A stretch of DNA of 64,000 bases from Sarcomyxa edulis (GCA_009761415.1 QUOL01000005.1:248001-312000); one strand, 5' to 3'; shown: positions 12,412 through 24,985, numbered from the stretch's first letter. Made by a program: numbers and translations. Notes: generated from the letters alone by a model not told the origin.

Positions 12412-12592
12412 AAGTGGCGTACATGTTTATGAGTGGCGTATATGTTTTCCGAGTGGCGTATATGTTCTCAAGTGGCGTATATGTCTTCCAAGTGGCGTAT
12501 ATGTTTCCAAGTGGCGTGCATGTTTTCTGAGTGGCGTATATGTTTCCAAGTGGCGTGCATGTTTTCTGAGTGGCGTATGTTTTCTGAGTGGA
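12412..12592. repeat. minisatellite, ~20-bp unit, nine copies
   Basis: Nine head-to-tail copies of 18-20 bp, each starting AGTGGCGTATATGTTT with small changes, end in a partial AGTGG. Two variants (TTTCCA and TTTTCTG endings) alternate in the second half, so the array probably grew by duplication of a two-unit block. It lies between the ends of EFG1 and the next gene. It keeps an open frame but shows no sign of being translated. Confidence 0.95.
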
Positions 12593-12900
12593 TCCTTTGC
12601 TATCGAACGAATCGAATGCAGATCAAATCAAATCAAATAAGGCTACATGAATATCGAAACAAACTAGGTATGTAAATGAACTAACGGATGGAATGAACGG
12701 TAAGAAGTAAGGGAATGGGGTCAATGAGAAACAATGGACGATGAATGATGAAAGGAAGGAGGAGGAAGGAGGCTCGCTCCTGCGGATACCAAGAATAGTA
12801 ACAGTACCAGTAAAGTGATACGCAAGAAATTTTGAAGGGTTTACGACGCCGACGCGATGGGTCATACAACAACCATACTTCATACCCCAGACCCCATACC

Positions 12901-13886
12901 TTAGACTTCAGACGCCAACACCGGCACCACCCCCGGCACCAGTCCACTCCCCCCAAACGCATACTTTCTATCCTCAATATCAATATCAACATCCCGAGAC
13001 GCTACCCCCGATTCTATCCGGTCCACCGCCGATTCGGTGTTAATGTTGAACTATATTCCCCCCCAGAAAAACAAAAAACGCGTTATTTCAATACGTTCGT
13101 GTAAATGAACGAATGGTAGCAAGTACCCACCGAAAACTGCCCACCCCCACCCAACGCGGACTCTGACCCTGACCTTCCAAAAAATCCGAATCCGAACCGG
13201 AATCGGAACCGGAACACCCACACGCCGAGAAATACAACGACGATGATGGAGAGGAGGATCCCGAGGAGGATTGTTAGTGTTATCAACAGGGCGTTGGAAT
13301 TTGAGTTTGGAATCGATTTGACGGTGGGGGAGAGAGTTAGATCTAGACAGTCGTTATTGCTGATGGTGGTGGTGTTTAGGACGAGGGTAGACGCAGCGAC
13401 TGAGGCGGAGACGGAGGCTAGGGCGTATGTTGGCGCTGCGAACGGGAATGGTGATGGCGAAGAGGTCAGGGTTGGGGTTGGAGTTGGAGTCGTATATATG
13501 TATTCTGGCGTCGGCGTCGCCGTCCCAGTCCCGGTGTCTGGAACGACTGGATGTTTCGAGACGGGGATAGCTAGAGAAAACGTCGGGTATGCGATATCCT
13601 GCGTCTCGCTGCGAAACACACAATATAATGAGCCTCTGAATCTATTAAACCCGAGTTATCATTGAGAATGCACTCACCTCTCCTGACCGAAAGTCGACGT
13701 GATATCAGCTCTTTCCTCCCTTCCCTCCTCCCTTCCCGTGACCTCACGAAGCATACTCAAAGGATTCGGAACCCGATCACAATTTGCCTGCGGGACGAAG
13801 ACGCAGATATTGACCAGAACCGTTGTCAATACCAGGGGACCTGGCGTTGGAGACTCCGGGGTAAGCCAGAATGGTTTGGGGGGCAT
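12901..13886 (-). CDS. putative single-pass membrane protein, Ser/Thr/Pro-rich
   Basis: I do not recognise the family. From MPPKPFWLTPES at 13886 a hydrophobic leader-like stretch (LVLTTVLVNICVFVPQANC) is followed by a spliced exon. That exon has a Thr/Pro/Ser-rich ectodomain (TPTPTPTLTSSPSPFPF), one strong transmembrane segment (ITLTILLGILLSIIVVVFLG) and an Arg/Phe-rich juxtamembrane stretch. A probable third exon (13055 region down to 12901) adds a short tail ending VVPVLASEV. Introns are inferred near 13667-13623 and 13130-13055. The layout resembles a mucin-like fungal surface protein. The true start could lie further upstream. Confidence 0.5.
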
Positions 13887-16263
13887 CTTGCACCGGGGTG
13901 CGGGTAGGTGAGTCGTGTGTCCGACTTATATAGAGAGAGACATGAGATACATAGTAGCGGGATCACTGGCTTTGGGATTAGAAGCGGGGTAAGGGTAAGG
14001 GAGTTGGAGTCATGTTATTCCCTTCGAAGGACGGAGGAGGTACTGATGAACTTGATCATGAATGAAGTCATGTAGAGCAGTTGAAGTCATATTATTCCCT
14101 TCGAAGGATCGACGATGTAGGATGGAGGTACCAATGAACACGAACACGAACAGTGGTATTCGAAGCATAGTACAACAACTGCAAGGACAAGGACGAGGAG
14201 GGTGTCACTGTCAACGATCTAACAGCAATCCCAATAAGTACACGATCGGCCCACCGTCCCGAATCCCCGAACCCTCACAACCCATGCGCACGCCCTAAGG
14301 TTAGGATTAATGAATACCATCGGGCCCTCGATTCGAAAGTCATCGAAGAATCTGATAACATACCTTCGTCCGTCATAACGGAATCCGAGTCGTCGATCGC
14401 GAGGTGTCGAAGGGTACATAGCAGTCTCACGAGTTATTTTTCGAGAGACATCAGCAGACATTAATCATCGGCCTGACGTGAACTCCTCGACGAGCGGCTG
14501 CCAGACAGTTCCGTACGAGCCATAGCCTAGGCTAGTTTGTTGAGTATTATGTGACGGTACCGATTATGTAGAACATCGTCGATGTGAGTTTGAGTAGCAT
14601 GGAAGCCGCAGACACGGAAAGACTCGAGTCTCTAAGTCTCTGCATCTGCATATCGCCCGAAAGCTGGTGGGCCATGCCATTGAAATCATAGCCGTACACG
14701 TTCAACTGGAGAGATAGACCAGCTACTGCCATGGAGGATGTCGAAGAGAGGCAAGATACTTTTTGAAAGTTCAATTCGCGTCAAAATAAATAAACAAATC
14801 ATTTATTGCCATACACCTAAGGTTAGGGTTAAAACGTTGCAAAGACCAAAAAGAAGGAGCCCGCCCAGCCAGAGTGGCCGAAACAGGACAGGGAAATATT
14901 GAGACGGTACACGGCCCGAAGGCAGTATAAGCCGCAGAGTGCCTCTGTATGGACAAGGTCGCCGTGCTATGGAGGTCCTCCACGGCCCACAGACCCAGGT
15001 ACTTGAAGGAGTCTATGCCATCAAGGTAAGTATGAGTTGTTAACGTGGTTGGGGGCTGGGTTTTATAGGGTGGGGGGGGCGCACGGACCAGGCGGTGGTG
15101 GGGGGTGGGTGTACGTGGCGTGGCGTAATGGTGCGGATGCGGATCGGTACAGACGCGGATCGGTGGGCTCGGGTTGTACGTACGTGGGTTTGCGGTGAGT
15201 GGGCGAGTACGTACGTATACGTATATGGTTGGAAAGCAAGACTGATCTGCTCAAAACAACGCGGTGTCGGTCTCTGCCGGACCATTTGCAGGCACAGGAC
15301 CCCGAGTACTCCCGCGCTGCTCGACACGGATGTCACGACACTCACTCCGTTAACGTTCTGGCGCTCAACGTTCGGTCTATGTCCCTAGTACCTAACCGAT
15401 ATCAGCATTAAACAGTGTCTACTTACTCGTTGAAGTGCTGCTTGCAGCAGCGCAAACCTTGCTCGCCGATGTTTGAACATTTTGAACATTTTTCCCTCTT
15501 GTGATCATTGATCTCGAAATTACATGTGCTTAAACCATCTCTGAGCGCGATTTGTGCCGATGTCTACTGCAACTTCTGTCTCTACGTAAAGCACAGCAAA
15601 TTGTATGAGGCTACTGAGGATTAAGAGTCCTGCAGCTGAACAAGATCAGGCAACAGTGCAAGAAACTTAGGACGAGTGGGGAGCTTCAAAGCCAATAGAC
15701 GGCGTTGTACGTGTCGAGTGTGGTGCACACAGGCATGGACTGGGTATTATGATCATTGATACTACTAGCTATGTCAAGGCAAGTAGCATGAGGTTTGTGT
15801 TGAGTAGTCAAGAATCTTGGTGTATATTTCAATCTATATGTAGCTTGTCAGTTCGAGGCGATCGTTGACCCAGATAATGTCTTAGCTCGCTGAGTGGAAT
15901 ACCGATGGGGTCCTCCCCCGTGAAGGCAAGTAGTTTCGCCGAATTTGAAACCTGGGTCCATGTCTTCGAGCAGTGATTGACGCAATAGTAAGGCAAACAC
16001 GTCAAAAGAGGAAGACAGGCGTGCCGTATGAAACCTTCGAGTCACCGACCGAGCTCTCGGGGTAAGGTAGGTGGATCGATCCCGTTAATTTCTTCGTCCG
16101 GAAGACAATGCAATGATCACTATGATAAACCGAGAGAAAGTCAACCATGTGAATGCACCGAGGTTGCCAATACATATATAATCTGTTGGGCATGAATGGA
16201 TAGTAAATTTTGATGTGTTCAAGTTTTCATTGCCCCTCGATACACGTCTCGAGAGGCTAGATA
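13887..16263. other. gene-poor stretch, no supportable gene
   Basis: Apart from the direct repeat at 14001-14139, I see only short overlapping frames. A minus-strand frame near 14461 (YPSTPRDRRLGFRYDGR) ends at a splice-like GTATGT but I could not join it to a convincing second exon. The 15060-15200 stretch is G-rich low-complexity sequence. Isolated GGTTAGGG words at about 14290 and 14815 are single copies and not a telomere array. Confidence 0.5.
14001..14139. repeat. imperfect direct repeat, two copies
   Basis: A ~50-60 bp segment beginning AGTTGGAGTCATG, with ATTCCCTTCGAAGGA in its core and GTACTGATGAAC at its end, occurs at 14001-14051 and again, diverged and slightly longer, at 14078-14139. 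It looks like a local tandem duplication in intergenic DNA. Confidence 0.75.
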
Positions 16264-16832
16264 CTAAATCGCCAACGGTGATGTAAAGGATCCATGCTTC
16301 GTCGCCAGGTCGATAGCTACTCCCCACACAGATTGGCTTTGAGTACATCGTTCAATCCATAGTCGACCAAGCGAGGGCCGGGTGAGTTTCCAGTGGTGAG
16401 ATTTTGAAACGGTGACGCGTCGCAGGCGCACACTCGGCGCGTCGAAATCGAGAAGGAGGTCGCGTCTCGTTACATCGATGTGCTCCTGTGTGAATTGAGG
16501 TGAAAATTGAGGTCGCTTCCAAAAGAATATCCCTCGGTCCTATAAGTACATGTAGGTCAGTTCTCGCTATTCATCAAGCCTCGTGAGAAATGACAAATAC
16601 TGACAGACTTGTAGAGCATGAAGGCGACGCGTTTCTCTCGCTTTTCGTCGTCATCGAGTCCGGTGATGCAGGTGACTGGGGGTAGGACTATATTATCGTA
16701 GAAGAAATAGATGCCGAAACCCCTAGGCTCTCCGACTGGGCCCAAACTGGTAGGAAAGAAAACCGCATGTAGTCGCCTGAGAGAGTTCCACATTCTTTCG
16801 AGGTTCGATGAAGTGAAATGCGCGATGCCGGC
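16264..16832 (-). CDS. hypothetical protein, two exons visible, possibly partial
   Basis: Not recognised. One exon (16832-16605) reads HFTSSNLERMWNSLRRLHAV, then a Gly-Pro-rich part ending VAFMLYKS. A good donor (GTCAGT) and acceptor (TTATAG) join it in frame to 16539-16264, which reads DRGIFFWKRPQFSPQFTQEH through RRDLLLDFDAPSVRLRRV and ends SFTSPLAI before a stop. The joined frame has sensible amino-acid composition and clean splice signals, which is the main support. The first exon is preceded by an acceptor-like AAGTAG, so upstream exons may exist; otherwise the Met at 16793 could start it. No function is proposed. Confidence 0.38.
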
Positions 16833-19800
16833 CTACTTGAGAGCATGCTATGGTAAGCGGAAGGGGACAGCATGAAATGGATTGGTCGAGGCCGATTCCA
16901 TAATATTGTGATGATCATGACCATAAGTGTAGTCTACACGTCGCGGGAAGTTTCTGGTGTGAGGCCTGGCATAAATTCAGTGCGTTGATGGTTCTGGGAC
17001 AAAGCATTTCGTACTCGTTGTCGGTTCGACCTCCCGAAATCGCGCTGCACCAAGACCGCGTTGACGATGCTATAATTTGCCTCAGGGAAGGGGCATCTCG
17101 GACCGCATTGCTGGCTATACGCTGAACGGCGAGTCAACAGTCAAGGGCATCAGAATACGCGTACCATTTAGTACTCATTTACGTTCCTCTTTCGGGTAGA
17201 TAATAGGCCTGAGCGTGTGCTGTTGGGATTGCTGCTTGCGAGATGTTGAACAGTGGATTTGTTCTCGAGCAGCGTCCGAGTCGATGGAGAACATGAGTTT
17301 GACATCCCATGTGTTTGTACACCTCGACAATCAATGACTTCCCTAGTAGTTTGTTGCTAGAGGCTCCTCGATACTTAGTACCTTCTATACGTTCCCGTTC
17401 GGATCTTTGGTGTTTCGGAATGACTTGAGTCACTTGACGAAAGGTTAGTTTGAGAAACAAGTATAGGATTGTATTGACGTAGAGTTTGATGTATGACACC
17501 ATTTATCGTTGCAAAATGCGAGTGGCAAGTCAATGGCAAGTCACAACTCGAAGTCCGAAGTCCCGGACAGGCGCATGCCTAAATAAGGAAACGCGTCGTC
17601 CGGGCTCCGGATTCCGGAGGCAATTCGGACGAGATTTGAGCTATGGATCGCGAGTTTAAGCAAATTCTAAGTGCTCGGTACACCCCAGACGATTGTGTAG
17701 ATTGGGATAGATCTTATAGAGTCAAATTATGAATTAATTGATTTGTCGTGGAGGATGCAGTCTTTTGCACCACGGATCAAGCCTATGAGGAATATTTGAC
17801 CATGGTGGTTCTCAGAAATTTGACCGAGCAGGTCTAGGGAGGATTTATGGAGTTTTTATTGACTTGAACAGCAGCCTATGGATTGTCTACAAGGCCTTCA
17901 CGGATGATGGCCGGCGTGCCCGAGGTCGTAGTCTGCCGTGGATATCCTAATTTGGAAGGCCACCCGGCGCGCGGCTTGAGTTGCGACTTGGCACTTCGAG
18001 TTTGCTTCGAGTTGGACAACTTCGTCTTGCAGTGGAAAAAAGGGTAAATGTGTGTAACATCACTACGATTTTTTGCAAGCCTTCTGACTTCTGACTCGAA
18101 CAGATATTTAGCAATGAAAAATGCATTCATATTGATGACATTGAAAAGCCTTGAACGCAGTAGATAGTGGCTCAAATCATCACAGTACTAGTCCTTGGAT
18201 GGGATGTGACTTGAATGCGACGATGCATGTGGACGATTTTGGAAGTTGTATCGTGGGAGACTTTGACGGCAATCGCCGGTTGGTCGAAAAGTGTCCCAAT
18301 TATGATCCCGGAGAGAAACCTTGGCAAGCAAGGTAATACCCTCGACGCAGCTGTTGAATCTACGAAGAAACCCACTCCACCCTTGTCGAACACTACGATC
18401 GAGCAAATCGAGTTGTCGACGTCGAAATCTGCTGGCACTCCTTGACAAAAAAATCTGATTTGAAGTTCAAACATTCAGTACTCAGTACTACAGTACATCG
18501 GAATGGATTAGTAGGCTATCATGCAGGTCAGGTAAGTTCAATCCAGTAATCAGTTAGTGGACTAGGAGACGACTTCGAGGTTCGATTATTTCGCAGCTCG
18601 CTGCTCCGGCACCAAGTACTTGGTGTGCCAGATATCATTCCGAACCTTGTAGTACCTCGCGAATGCGATCGCTTCGAATTCGAATTCGCGTTCCAGACAT
18701 CAAAGACGATACTTACTTGCTGCAAGTATACTTACACATTCATTCAAACCGGCCGAGATCATCGACTCTCATTGCCTATCGTACGTTACTTCTCTGTATT
18801 GACCCCTTCGAAACTCTCCGAATACAATACTATCTAACGACTGCTTTGCACGTTGCACGTTAATACACCATCTGGATGCTCTGTTCGTTTGGTCTAGCTC
18901 TCTTTCCAATATCCATGGCCCTCTTTCCTTCCTTCTGGTGACTGGTCTCGTCTTGTTCACCATCTCTGGTGGTCATCAACATGCTGTATTCGACGCTCAC
19001 CTTATCTCGTGAGTCCTGACCTTGACAGAAAGCCCCACAGTCACAGTGTTTGGTCACCAAGATACAACTTCCAGAGCCCAGAATCCCAGAGGTTAGGGAC
19101 GAGACAACGCACAGGCTACAGCTTGCCAGTGAAGCTGAAAACTGGAAACCGGTGATTTGGACTCTTACATGGTAACATGGACACTCGACTGGAATTTTGA
19201 GTGTCAAATTCAGCTACCATTCTCGACGGCGTCCTCAGAAACCGTGACGTTCTATCAGTCTTGACTCTCGACGGTGACTGCAAGCTCCTACCCGATTGAT
19301 ATTGAAGTAGCTAGTATCTCCCTTTGTTTTTTCGTGATGACGAGTCTATGCTTCATGTCCTCGCATGACCACTCGTCCTCATCGATGCATCTTGGATCTC
19401 TCTGATCCATCCCCCACTTTTTACGACTACTCGTAAATCCGGGTTAAGTTATCATTTTCAAGTTGAGACGCGTTTAAACGCGACTGATGTCAGGTGACAT
19501 CGGTTAGCACCATATTGAGTAGGGTTTTTGGGGTCCTTACGCCGAGACGCGGGCGGCGGCGTGCTCGCTTTCCATACTGCAGGACAGACAGTGTATTCCC
19601 AACAACATTGATCCAAGGACCGTGACATACGCTCGTCATCTACACTAACAATCTTCAAAGCGATGGACAGCGCCAGGATCGAGCTCTTCAAGCCTCAAGC
19701 TTCAAAACTAGCGCTAGCACTAGACCAGCCACCGTACGCGTCACCTCAGGCTGTGTAATTCGATAGTTCTACCGATAGTTACAGCATTACCATACACGAT

Positions 19801-20164
19801 ACCATTAGAAGGCAGTATAGCGCAATCGCCGTATGTATACTAGCTCGTGTGCACGATAGGCTCGCCGCGGACTCAGTCTCTATGAGGTTAGTCACCGGCG
19901 AGCATGAGAGTCGAAGTAGCACCGAGGATGCTACTCGGATACTGCTATCAGAAGAGAGTGTCTTATCTAGTGCTACGCAGGCGAAGAGACGGACGCAACG
20001 AGGCTTGTACTGCCCCAAAGTAGACCACGAGGACTGCCCCAGTGCCCCCAGTCTGACTCGCAGTCAGTGGTTGCTGTGATCCGCCACAAACCAAACAACG
20101 CCCAATAAACCGCGTATACAATCCCCTCGTGTCAGCTCTGTCTCCCCTCTAGCTTCACCCCATC
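16833..20164. other. 3.3-kb gene-poor stretch
   Basis: I see many short open frames on both strands, none with a recognisable family and none joined by convincing splice sites. Overlapping frames around 18150-18475 are open on both strands and cannot be told apart. The final 100 bp before 20165 are C-rich, as expected for the promoter and leader of the subtilisin gene. Confidence 0.5.
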
Positions 20165-22044
20165 ATGTCCTCTCTCATCGACATCGCACTAGTACTCCTA
20201 AGCGTAGCCTCCACCGTCTACCCAACCCCACTATCCACTCCCCCCACCACCCCTCCCACCCGTTCCAACTCCCCCATCACCCTCGCACCCCTGGTGGTAT
20301 CCCACCACCCCCACGGAACCATCAACAACTCCTACATCGTCGTCTTCAAACCCGATACACCACCCCACCTCGTCGGGAACCATTTCAATTTCTTGCAGAT
20401 CGCTCATGCCGCTGACCCCCTCGTCGCCGAGGCTGGGGTTGGGGCATCGGGGGTGCAGCAGGTGTATAACGGACATCTGAATGGCTATGCGGGGTTGTTC
20501 ACGGAGGGAGTCGTGCAGCAGCTTAGGACGATGCCGGAGGTGGATTATATTGAGGCTGATCAGGTCGTTAAGACTATGGATCTTCAGAAGAGCGCTCCTT
20601 GGGTCAGTAGCCCCACTATCACCATCACTATCAATGGCTGACTGACATCGACTCGGATCGCCACAGGGCCTCTCCCGAATAAGCCACCGCTCCCGCCTCA
20701 CATTCGGCACCCTCGGCAAATACACCTACGACTCCCTAGCCGGCACCGGCGTCGACGTCTACGTCATCGACACCGGCATCAACATCCACCACACCCAATT
20801 CTCCGGACGCGCCTCCTGGGGAAAAACTATCCCCCCCAACGACGTCGACGAGGACGGCAACGGACACGGGTCGCATTGCGCCGGGACTATCGCTTCCACG
20901 AAGTATGGTGTGGCGAAGGGGGCGAGGGTTATAGCGGTGAAAGTGCTTGGATCGAATGGGAGTGGGAGTATGTCGGATGTGGTGGGGGGTGTTGATTGGG
21001 CTGCGCGGGAGGCTGTGAGGAAGGCGCAGGAGGCGGAGAGGGAGGTGCGGGAGACGGGGAAGACGGCACATAAGGGGTCGGTTGCGAATATGAGTCTGGG
21101 GGGTGGGAAGAGTAAGGCGTTGGATGATATTGTTAACAAGGCTGTGGATAGTGGGTTGCATTTTGCCGTAGCCGCCGGTGAGTACCCACTTTGTTGGTCA
21201 TTGGTTATTGGTCGCTGGTACTGACTTGGCTCGCAGGCAACGACAACCGCGACGCATGCTCATACTCCCCCGCCGGCGCAGAGAAAGCCGTCACAGTCGG
21301 AGCATCCACTATCGGCGACGAACGCGCGTATTTCTCGAATTATGGGCCTTGTGTGGACGTTTTTGGACCTGGTATGTCGTCTCATTCTTTGCCTCCCTTA
21401 GCCCTTATCTTCCTCTATCATCCTTTATCCTCTTTCAATCCATTAGTACACTCCCTCAATCCATTAGTACACTCCCTCAATCCATTAGTACACTCCCTCA
21501 ATCCATTAGTACACTCCCTCATCCTCATCTCCCCCATCTTACAACACCACTTGATGACTCACTAACCACCCCCCCTCCCACAGGCCTAAACATCCTCTCA
21601 ACCTACAAAGGCGGGCCCAACGCCACCGCAACCCTCTCAGGCACATCAATGGCGTCCCCGCATACAGCAGGCCTCCTAGCGTATTTGTTGTCGATTTATC
21701 CTTCTGAGGCGTTTGATCCTAGTATTTCTGAGGACTTCATCCCTCTTTCGTTGGACAATGCACAGAAGAGTTTCGGAGTGAAGGGACCGAGTGTTTATGC
21801 TATCATGCACGCCTCCCTCCCCCGGTGGATATCCTCCGTCCTGCCCCCTCCCAAACTCGCTTCCCAGTTCCTCACCACCACCACCACCCTCCTCACCACC
21901 ACCACACCAACCCCACCCCGCAAACCCCTAACCCCCGCCCAACTCAAGAAAGCGCTGCTAGCGCTAGCGACGAAGGGTGCGTTGACGGAGTTGCCGGGTG
22001 AGACGCCGAATTTGTTGATTTTTAATAATGCTACTGGGGCTTGA
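20165..22044 (+). CDS. subtilisin-like serine protease, S8A (proteinase K type)
   Basis: Secreted endopeptidase. The start MSSLIDIALVLLSVASTVYP is a signal peptide. It is followed by an I9 propeptide (NNSYIVVFKPDTPPHLV to EVDYIEADQVVKTMD). After intron 1 (20603-20666) come the catalytic motifs: Asp in VYVIDTGIN, His in DGNGHGSHCAGT, the oxyanion Asn in AAGNDNRD, and Ser in LSGTSMASPH. Two more introns follow (about 21179-21238 and 21371-21583). The usual C-terminal block (LKKALLALATKGALTELPGE) is present, but ~90 Thr/Pro-rich residues are inserted between it and the Ser motif. All catalytic residues are intact. It probably acts in nutrition or in turnover of secreted proteins. Confidence 0.93.
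21436..21519. repeat. intronic 21-bp tandem repeat, four identical copies
   Basis: Four perfect copies of a 21-bp unit (CAATCCATTAGTACACTCCC plus T) lie in the third intron of the subtilisin gene. The intron is lengthened to about 210 nt, against the 50-70 nt usual here. Perfect identity indicates recent expansion. Confidence 0.95.
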
Positions 22045-22599
22045 GTGGGTGTGAGTGGAGGGGCGGATAATCCTCTTTACCACGGGTGTGGTGGGGATAC
22101 GAATGTTTGTTGATGATGGAGGTTTAGAGGAGTGGAGGTGGTGTGTGGTGGTCTTCACCGCGCTTTGAATTGGTGGAGGTAGGGGGAGGTGTCGAGACCT
22201 TCCTTGGTCTTGGTCGTAGAAACGGAAGAGCCGGGGCGGGGGGGGGGAAGGGAGGAAGGGGGAGGGGAAGCTTGGTAGTCTCAGTCTCTTCGCTATCAAG
22301 TCATAGTCATAATGTGTTTCTAACCGTAACACGCACTCACTACTATCACTACCACTACTATCATTCTTTCTCTCTCATCCCTCTTTGTTTTTCCACCCTC
22401 TTTCCATATTCAAGCTTCGTACTCGAGCTTCGTACTCCCTCGGCCCTCTTTCTGTTCTATGCATGTAATCTAGTTTTATAAAGTTTTTGTTTTTGTTTCT
22501 TGTTTCTTGTTTCTATAGAGCGCACGGACGCGGATTGGACGCGGGGGATGCGGATGCGCAAGATACGCGGATGTAAAAGTAGTACCGTACACGTGACGC

Positions 22600-22926
22600 C
22601 GACGCGTATGTATGGTCTTTCGACAAACTTCGAAGTAACGGTGCGATTAGAGGTACGAGTGACTAGTGACTTATATGGTTTGTCTAGGAGAGACTACGGT
22701 GCGATATTGATACGCACATCAAATTGACATTGTCATTGTCACCAAGATTGATCGCGAAACAAACATCGATATCGATATCGAGGCGCGTCATCCTCAATAA
22801 TCCTTATACGGACGCGTATGGTCCTTCGACGGACTTCAGGGTAACGGTGTGATACGATACGTATACGCACATCATATTGTCTTTATCACCAACCAACAGC
22901 GAAACAAATATCGATATCGATCGCGA
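22600..22926. repeat. diverged ~120-180-bp tandem duplication
   Basis: Two segments, about 22600-22782 and 22810-22926, share ordered words: GACGCGTATG, GGTC(T/C)TTCGAC, GTAACGGTG(C/T)GAT, TACGCACATCA, ATTGTC, then GCGAAACAAA and ATCGATATCGAT. The second copy lacks a ~60-bp middle part. The segment lies between the subtilisin and dehydrogenase genes, with no ORF. Confidence 0.7.
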
Positions 22927-23000
22927 GAACACCTCATCCTCATCCACCCTCAATCCTCATCCACCCTCAATCCTCAATCCCCATCCTCAACCCTCAATCC

Positions 23001-24985
23001 TCAATCCCTATACTCATAAAACCCCTTCCCATTCTTCCTCCCAAACCACTGCGCATCCACCATCCTCTCCAACAGAACGCTAGGCCTGTACTTGGAGTCG
23101 CGCGTTCCTTCGTAGAGCGTTTGTTGGATTGCGAGACAGGTGTCGAGGCCGATGCTGTGGTGGTAGGTGTTAGGTAGGGGTGGTAGAGGAGGAGGGGGTG
23201 ATAGGGGTGGTTAGGAAGGTCAATCAATGAGAGGTCAGTTGGGAAGATAGATAGTTGGGATTCGGTTGGTGCACGTACAAGTCGGCTGCGGAAGAACCAG
23301 GAACGCGTCAGAAGGAGAATGAGAATGAGAATGAGATGAGAGACAGGGGACTGCACTGTACGGTGCGCGACATACCTAATTGCAACGGCCCCATGGGATG
23401 ATTCATCCCTAACCTAAGTGTAGTATCGATATCGTCGCGTGTTGCCGTTCCCTATCAATGATCAATGAACAACAAGACGATTGAGCAGTCTACGTGGAAG
23501 GAAAGCCGATGATGGTGATTTGAACGTAACGTACTTTCTCGAGACACATGATCGCCTTCGATGGGTTTGAAAGCGTAAGCGTATAATTTATATCATTAGA
23601 GATGTAGGAAGAGGAGGAGGAGGAGGAAGACGATGACGACGCACCTCATTGATAAACGGCATCAACAACGCATTAGATACGAACCCTGGAACGTCTTTTG
23701 ACGTTGTCACCTCTGTTCACATCCATACATCAACACAAGGACAAGGTAAGGAAATCATCAGCAGCACGAGAGAAGAGGGATAGGGATATCAAGTCAGACA
23801 TCTCGAAACAAAGTGAAAGAGAGAGAGAGAGAGAGAGAGGACGCGCCTTTCCCACACGCGACCGCGAAAGCACGCGCTCGGTCAAGTGTATCGGGTGTCG
23901 TTTGGAGTGCGGAGATTAGTTCGACTAGTTTCTGTAGGGCCATTATCCATTGTTATTATCATTTCAATCGTTTTTTTTTTTGGGGGGGCGGTGGGGTGCG
24001 AGGAAAAGAGAGAGATCAATATACAATGAATATCGGTGCTGCAATCTGAAACTGGAGGGTATGCGTACCATGACAGGAACTGGATTGAAGAAATGTAGAC
24101 CTACATTGATGTTACGGTAAGGTCAGCCTCCTCTACCAATACACACGATGATAAGATGTACGTAGAATACGAAAAGGTACGCACCGACGACCCTCCCAGC
24201 ACTCTTCTTCCCTTCCTCAGAAGCAGCCGACTGACCCACCGGGATAGCAGAGGCGGCTATTTTCGTTATACTATCCACACACACACACGTTAGTATACGC
24301 GTTAATCATGTCCACCCAGAGCACCATGGAACGAATGTCCACAGGGGAACAGACGGAAGACTGGAGCACATACGCACATACCTGATAGAACTGGTATTAC
24401 TCGCTAATATCGCGTTTGGATCGAGTTCGGCGGCGAACGAGGCGAATATGGATTGTTTCAGTGGGAGGGATTCTGATACTGCCTGTTAATGTTCAGTGTC
24501 GTCCACATCCACAATCAGACCCAAGTATAAGTATGTTGGAAATCAGCTTCATCCTCACACACAATATCTCAAGCCCGGGAGCCAGACAGAACAGACGAAC
24601 CTCAATAACCATATCAACATCCCTCAACGCCTTCACACCTTCCGTCTCACCAACAACACTCACCCTCTCCCTCGCCTCCTTCGCCTCCAAAGCACTAATC
24701 CTTCCCTTCGCCACGTCCTTGGCAAGCAAATTATCCATCAGCGCTAAGCCTTTCTGGATCTGGGAGGGGGAGCGGTCGTGCAGGAGGACGGGGGTGTGGG
24801 CGCGGAGGGAGGCTATTAGGGCTATTCCTGTGCCTGTGGGGGGTGGAAGGGTGGGGGAAGGGGGAGGAGGAGTTAGGGAGGGGGAAGTAAGCATAATGAT
24901 GATGGTACATACCCATCTGCCCCGCCCCGAGGACACCTAATGTCCGAATTCCGTGTGCAATGCCACTGGCAGCTACGGTGCTCAT
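23001..24985 (-). CDS. 3-hydroxyacyl-CoA dehydrogenase (3-hydroxybutyryl-CoA type)
   Basis: NAD-dependent oxidation of 3-hydroxyacyl-CoA to 3-ketoacyl-CoA. The start MSTVAASGIAHGIRTLGVLG at 24985 leads into the Rossmann motif GVLGAGQMG, split by an intron, then GIALIASLRAHTPVLLHDRS. Later exons give LDPNAILASNTSSI, GLHFFNPVPVM, a C-terminal domain piece (GMNHPMGPLQL) and the terminal block DTCLAIQQTLYEGTRDSKYR, ending RKNGKGFYEYRD. The His in GLHFFNPVP is the expected catalytic residue. There are several introns; some contain GA- or GAG-rich tracts, and the coding exons are short. It is one of a metabolic trio with the cyclase-family gene 195 bp upstream and the divergent P450 fusion. Cytosolic or mitochondrial location cannot be told from the sequence. 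Confidence 0.9.
23815..23840. repeat. GA microsatellite
   Basis: About ten GA dinucleotides lie inside an intron of the 3-hydroxyacyl-CoA dehydrogenase gene. A GAG-rich tract at about 23605-23630 lies in another non-coding part of the same gene. Confidence 0.85.

Noticed and set aside
14285..14830. Telomere-like GGTTAGGG words
   Set aside because: Only two isolated partial copies, not in tandem. Genes continue on both sides.
14940..15030. Short frame reading LYGQGRRAMEVLHGPQTQV before a GTAAGT
   Set aside because: It looks exon-like but has no upstream exon or downstream continuation that keeps a frame.
18150..18475. Overlapping open frames on both strands, one hydrophobic
   Set aside because: No family, start context or splice support. 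Frames are open on both strands, so this looks like chance.
18860..19207. Cys-rich minus-strand ORF resembling a small secreted protein
   Set aside because: No promoter, no signal peptide at the start, and the composition degrades along the frame.
21178..22044. Long open frame running through subtilisin intron 3 and encoding SISTLPQ repeats
   Set aside because: The upstream exon is in another frame, and the splice sites restore the protease motif GPGLNILSTYKGG. The repeats are intronic.
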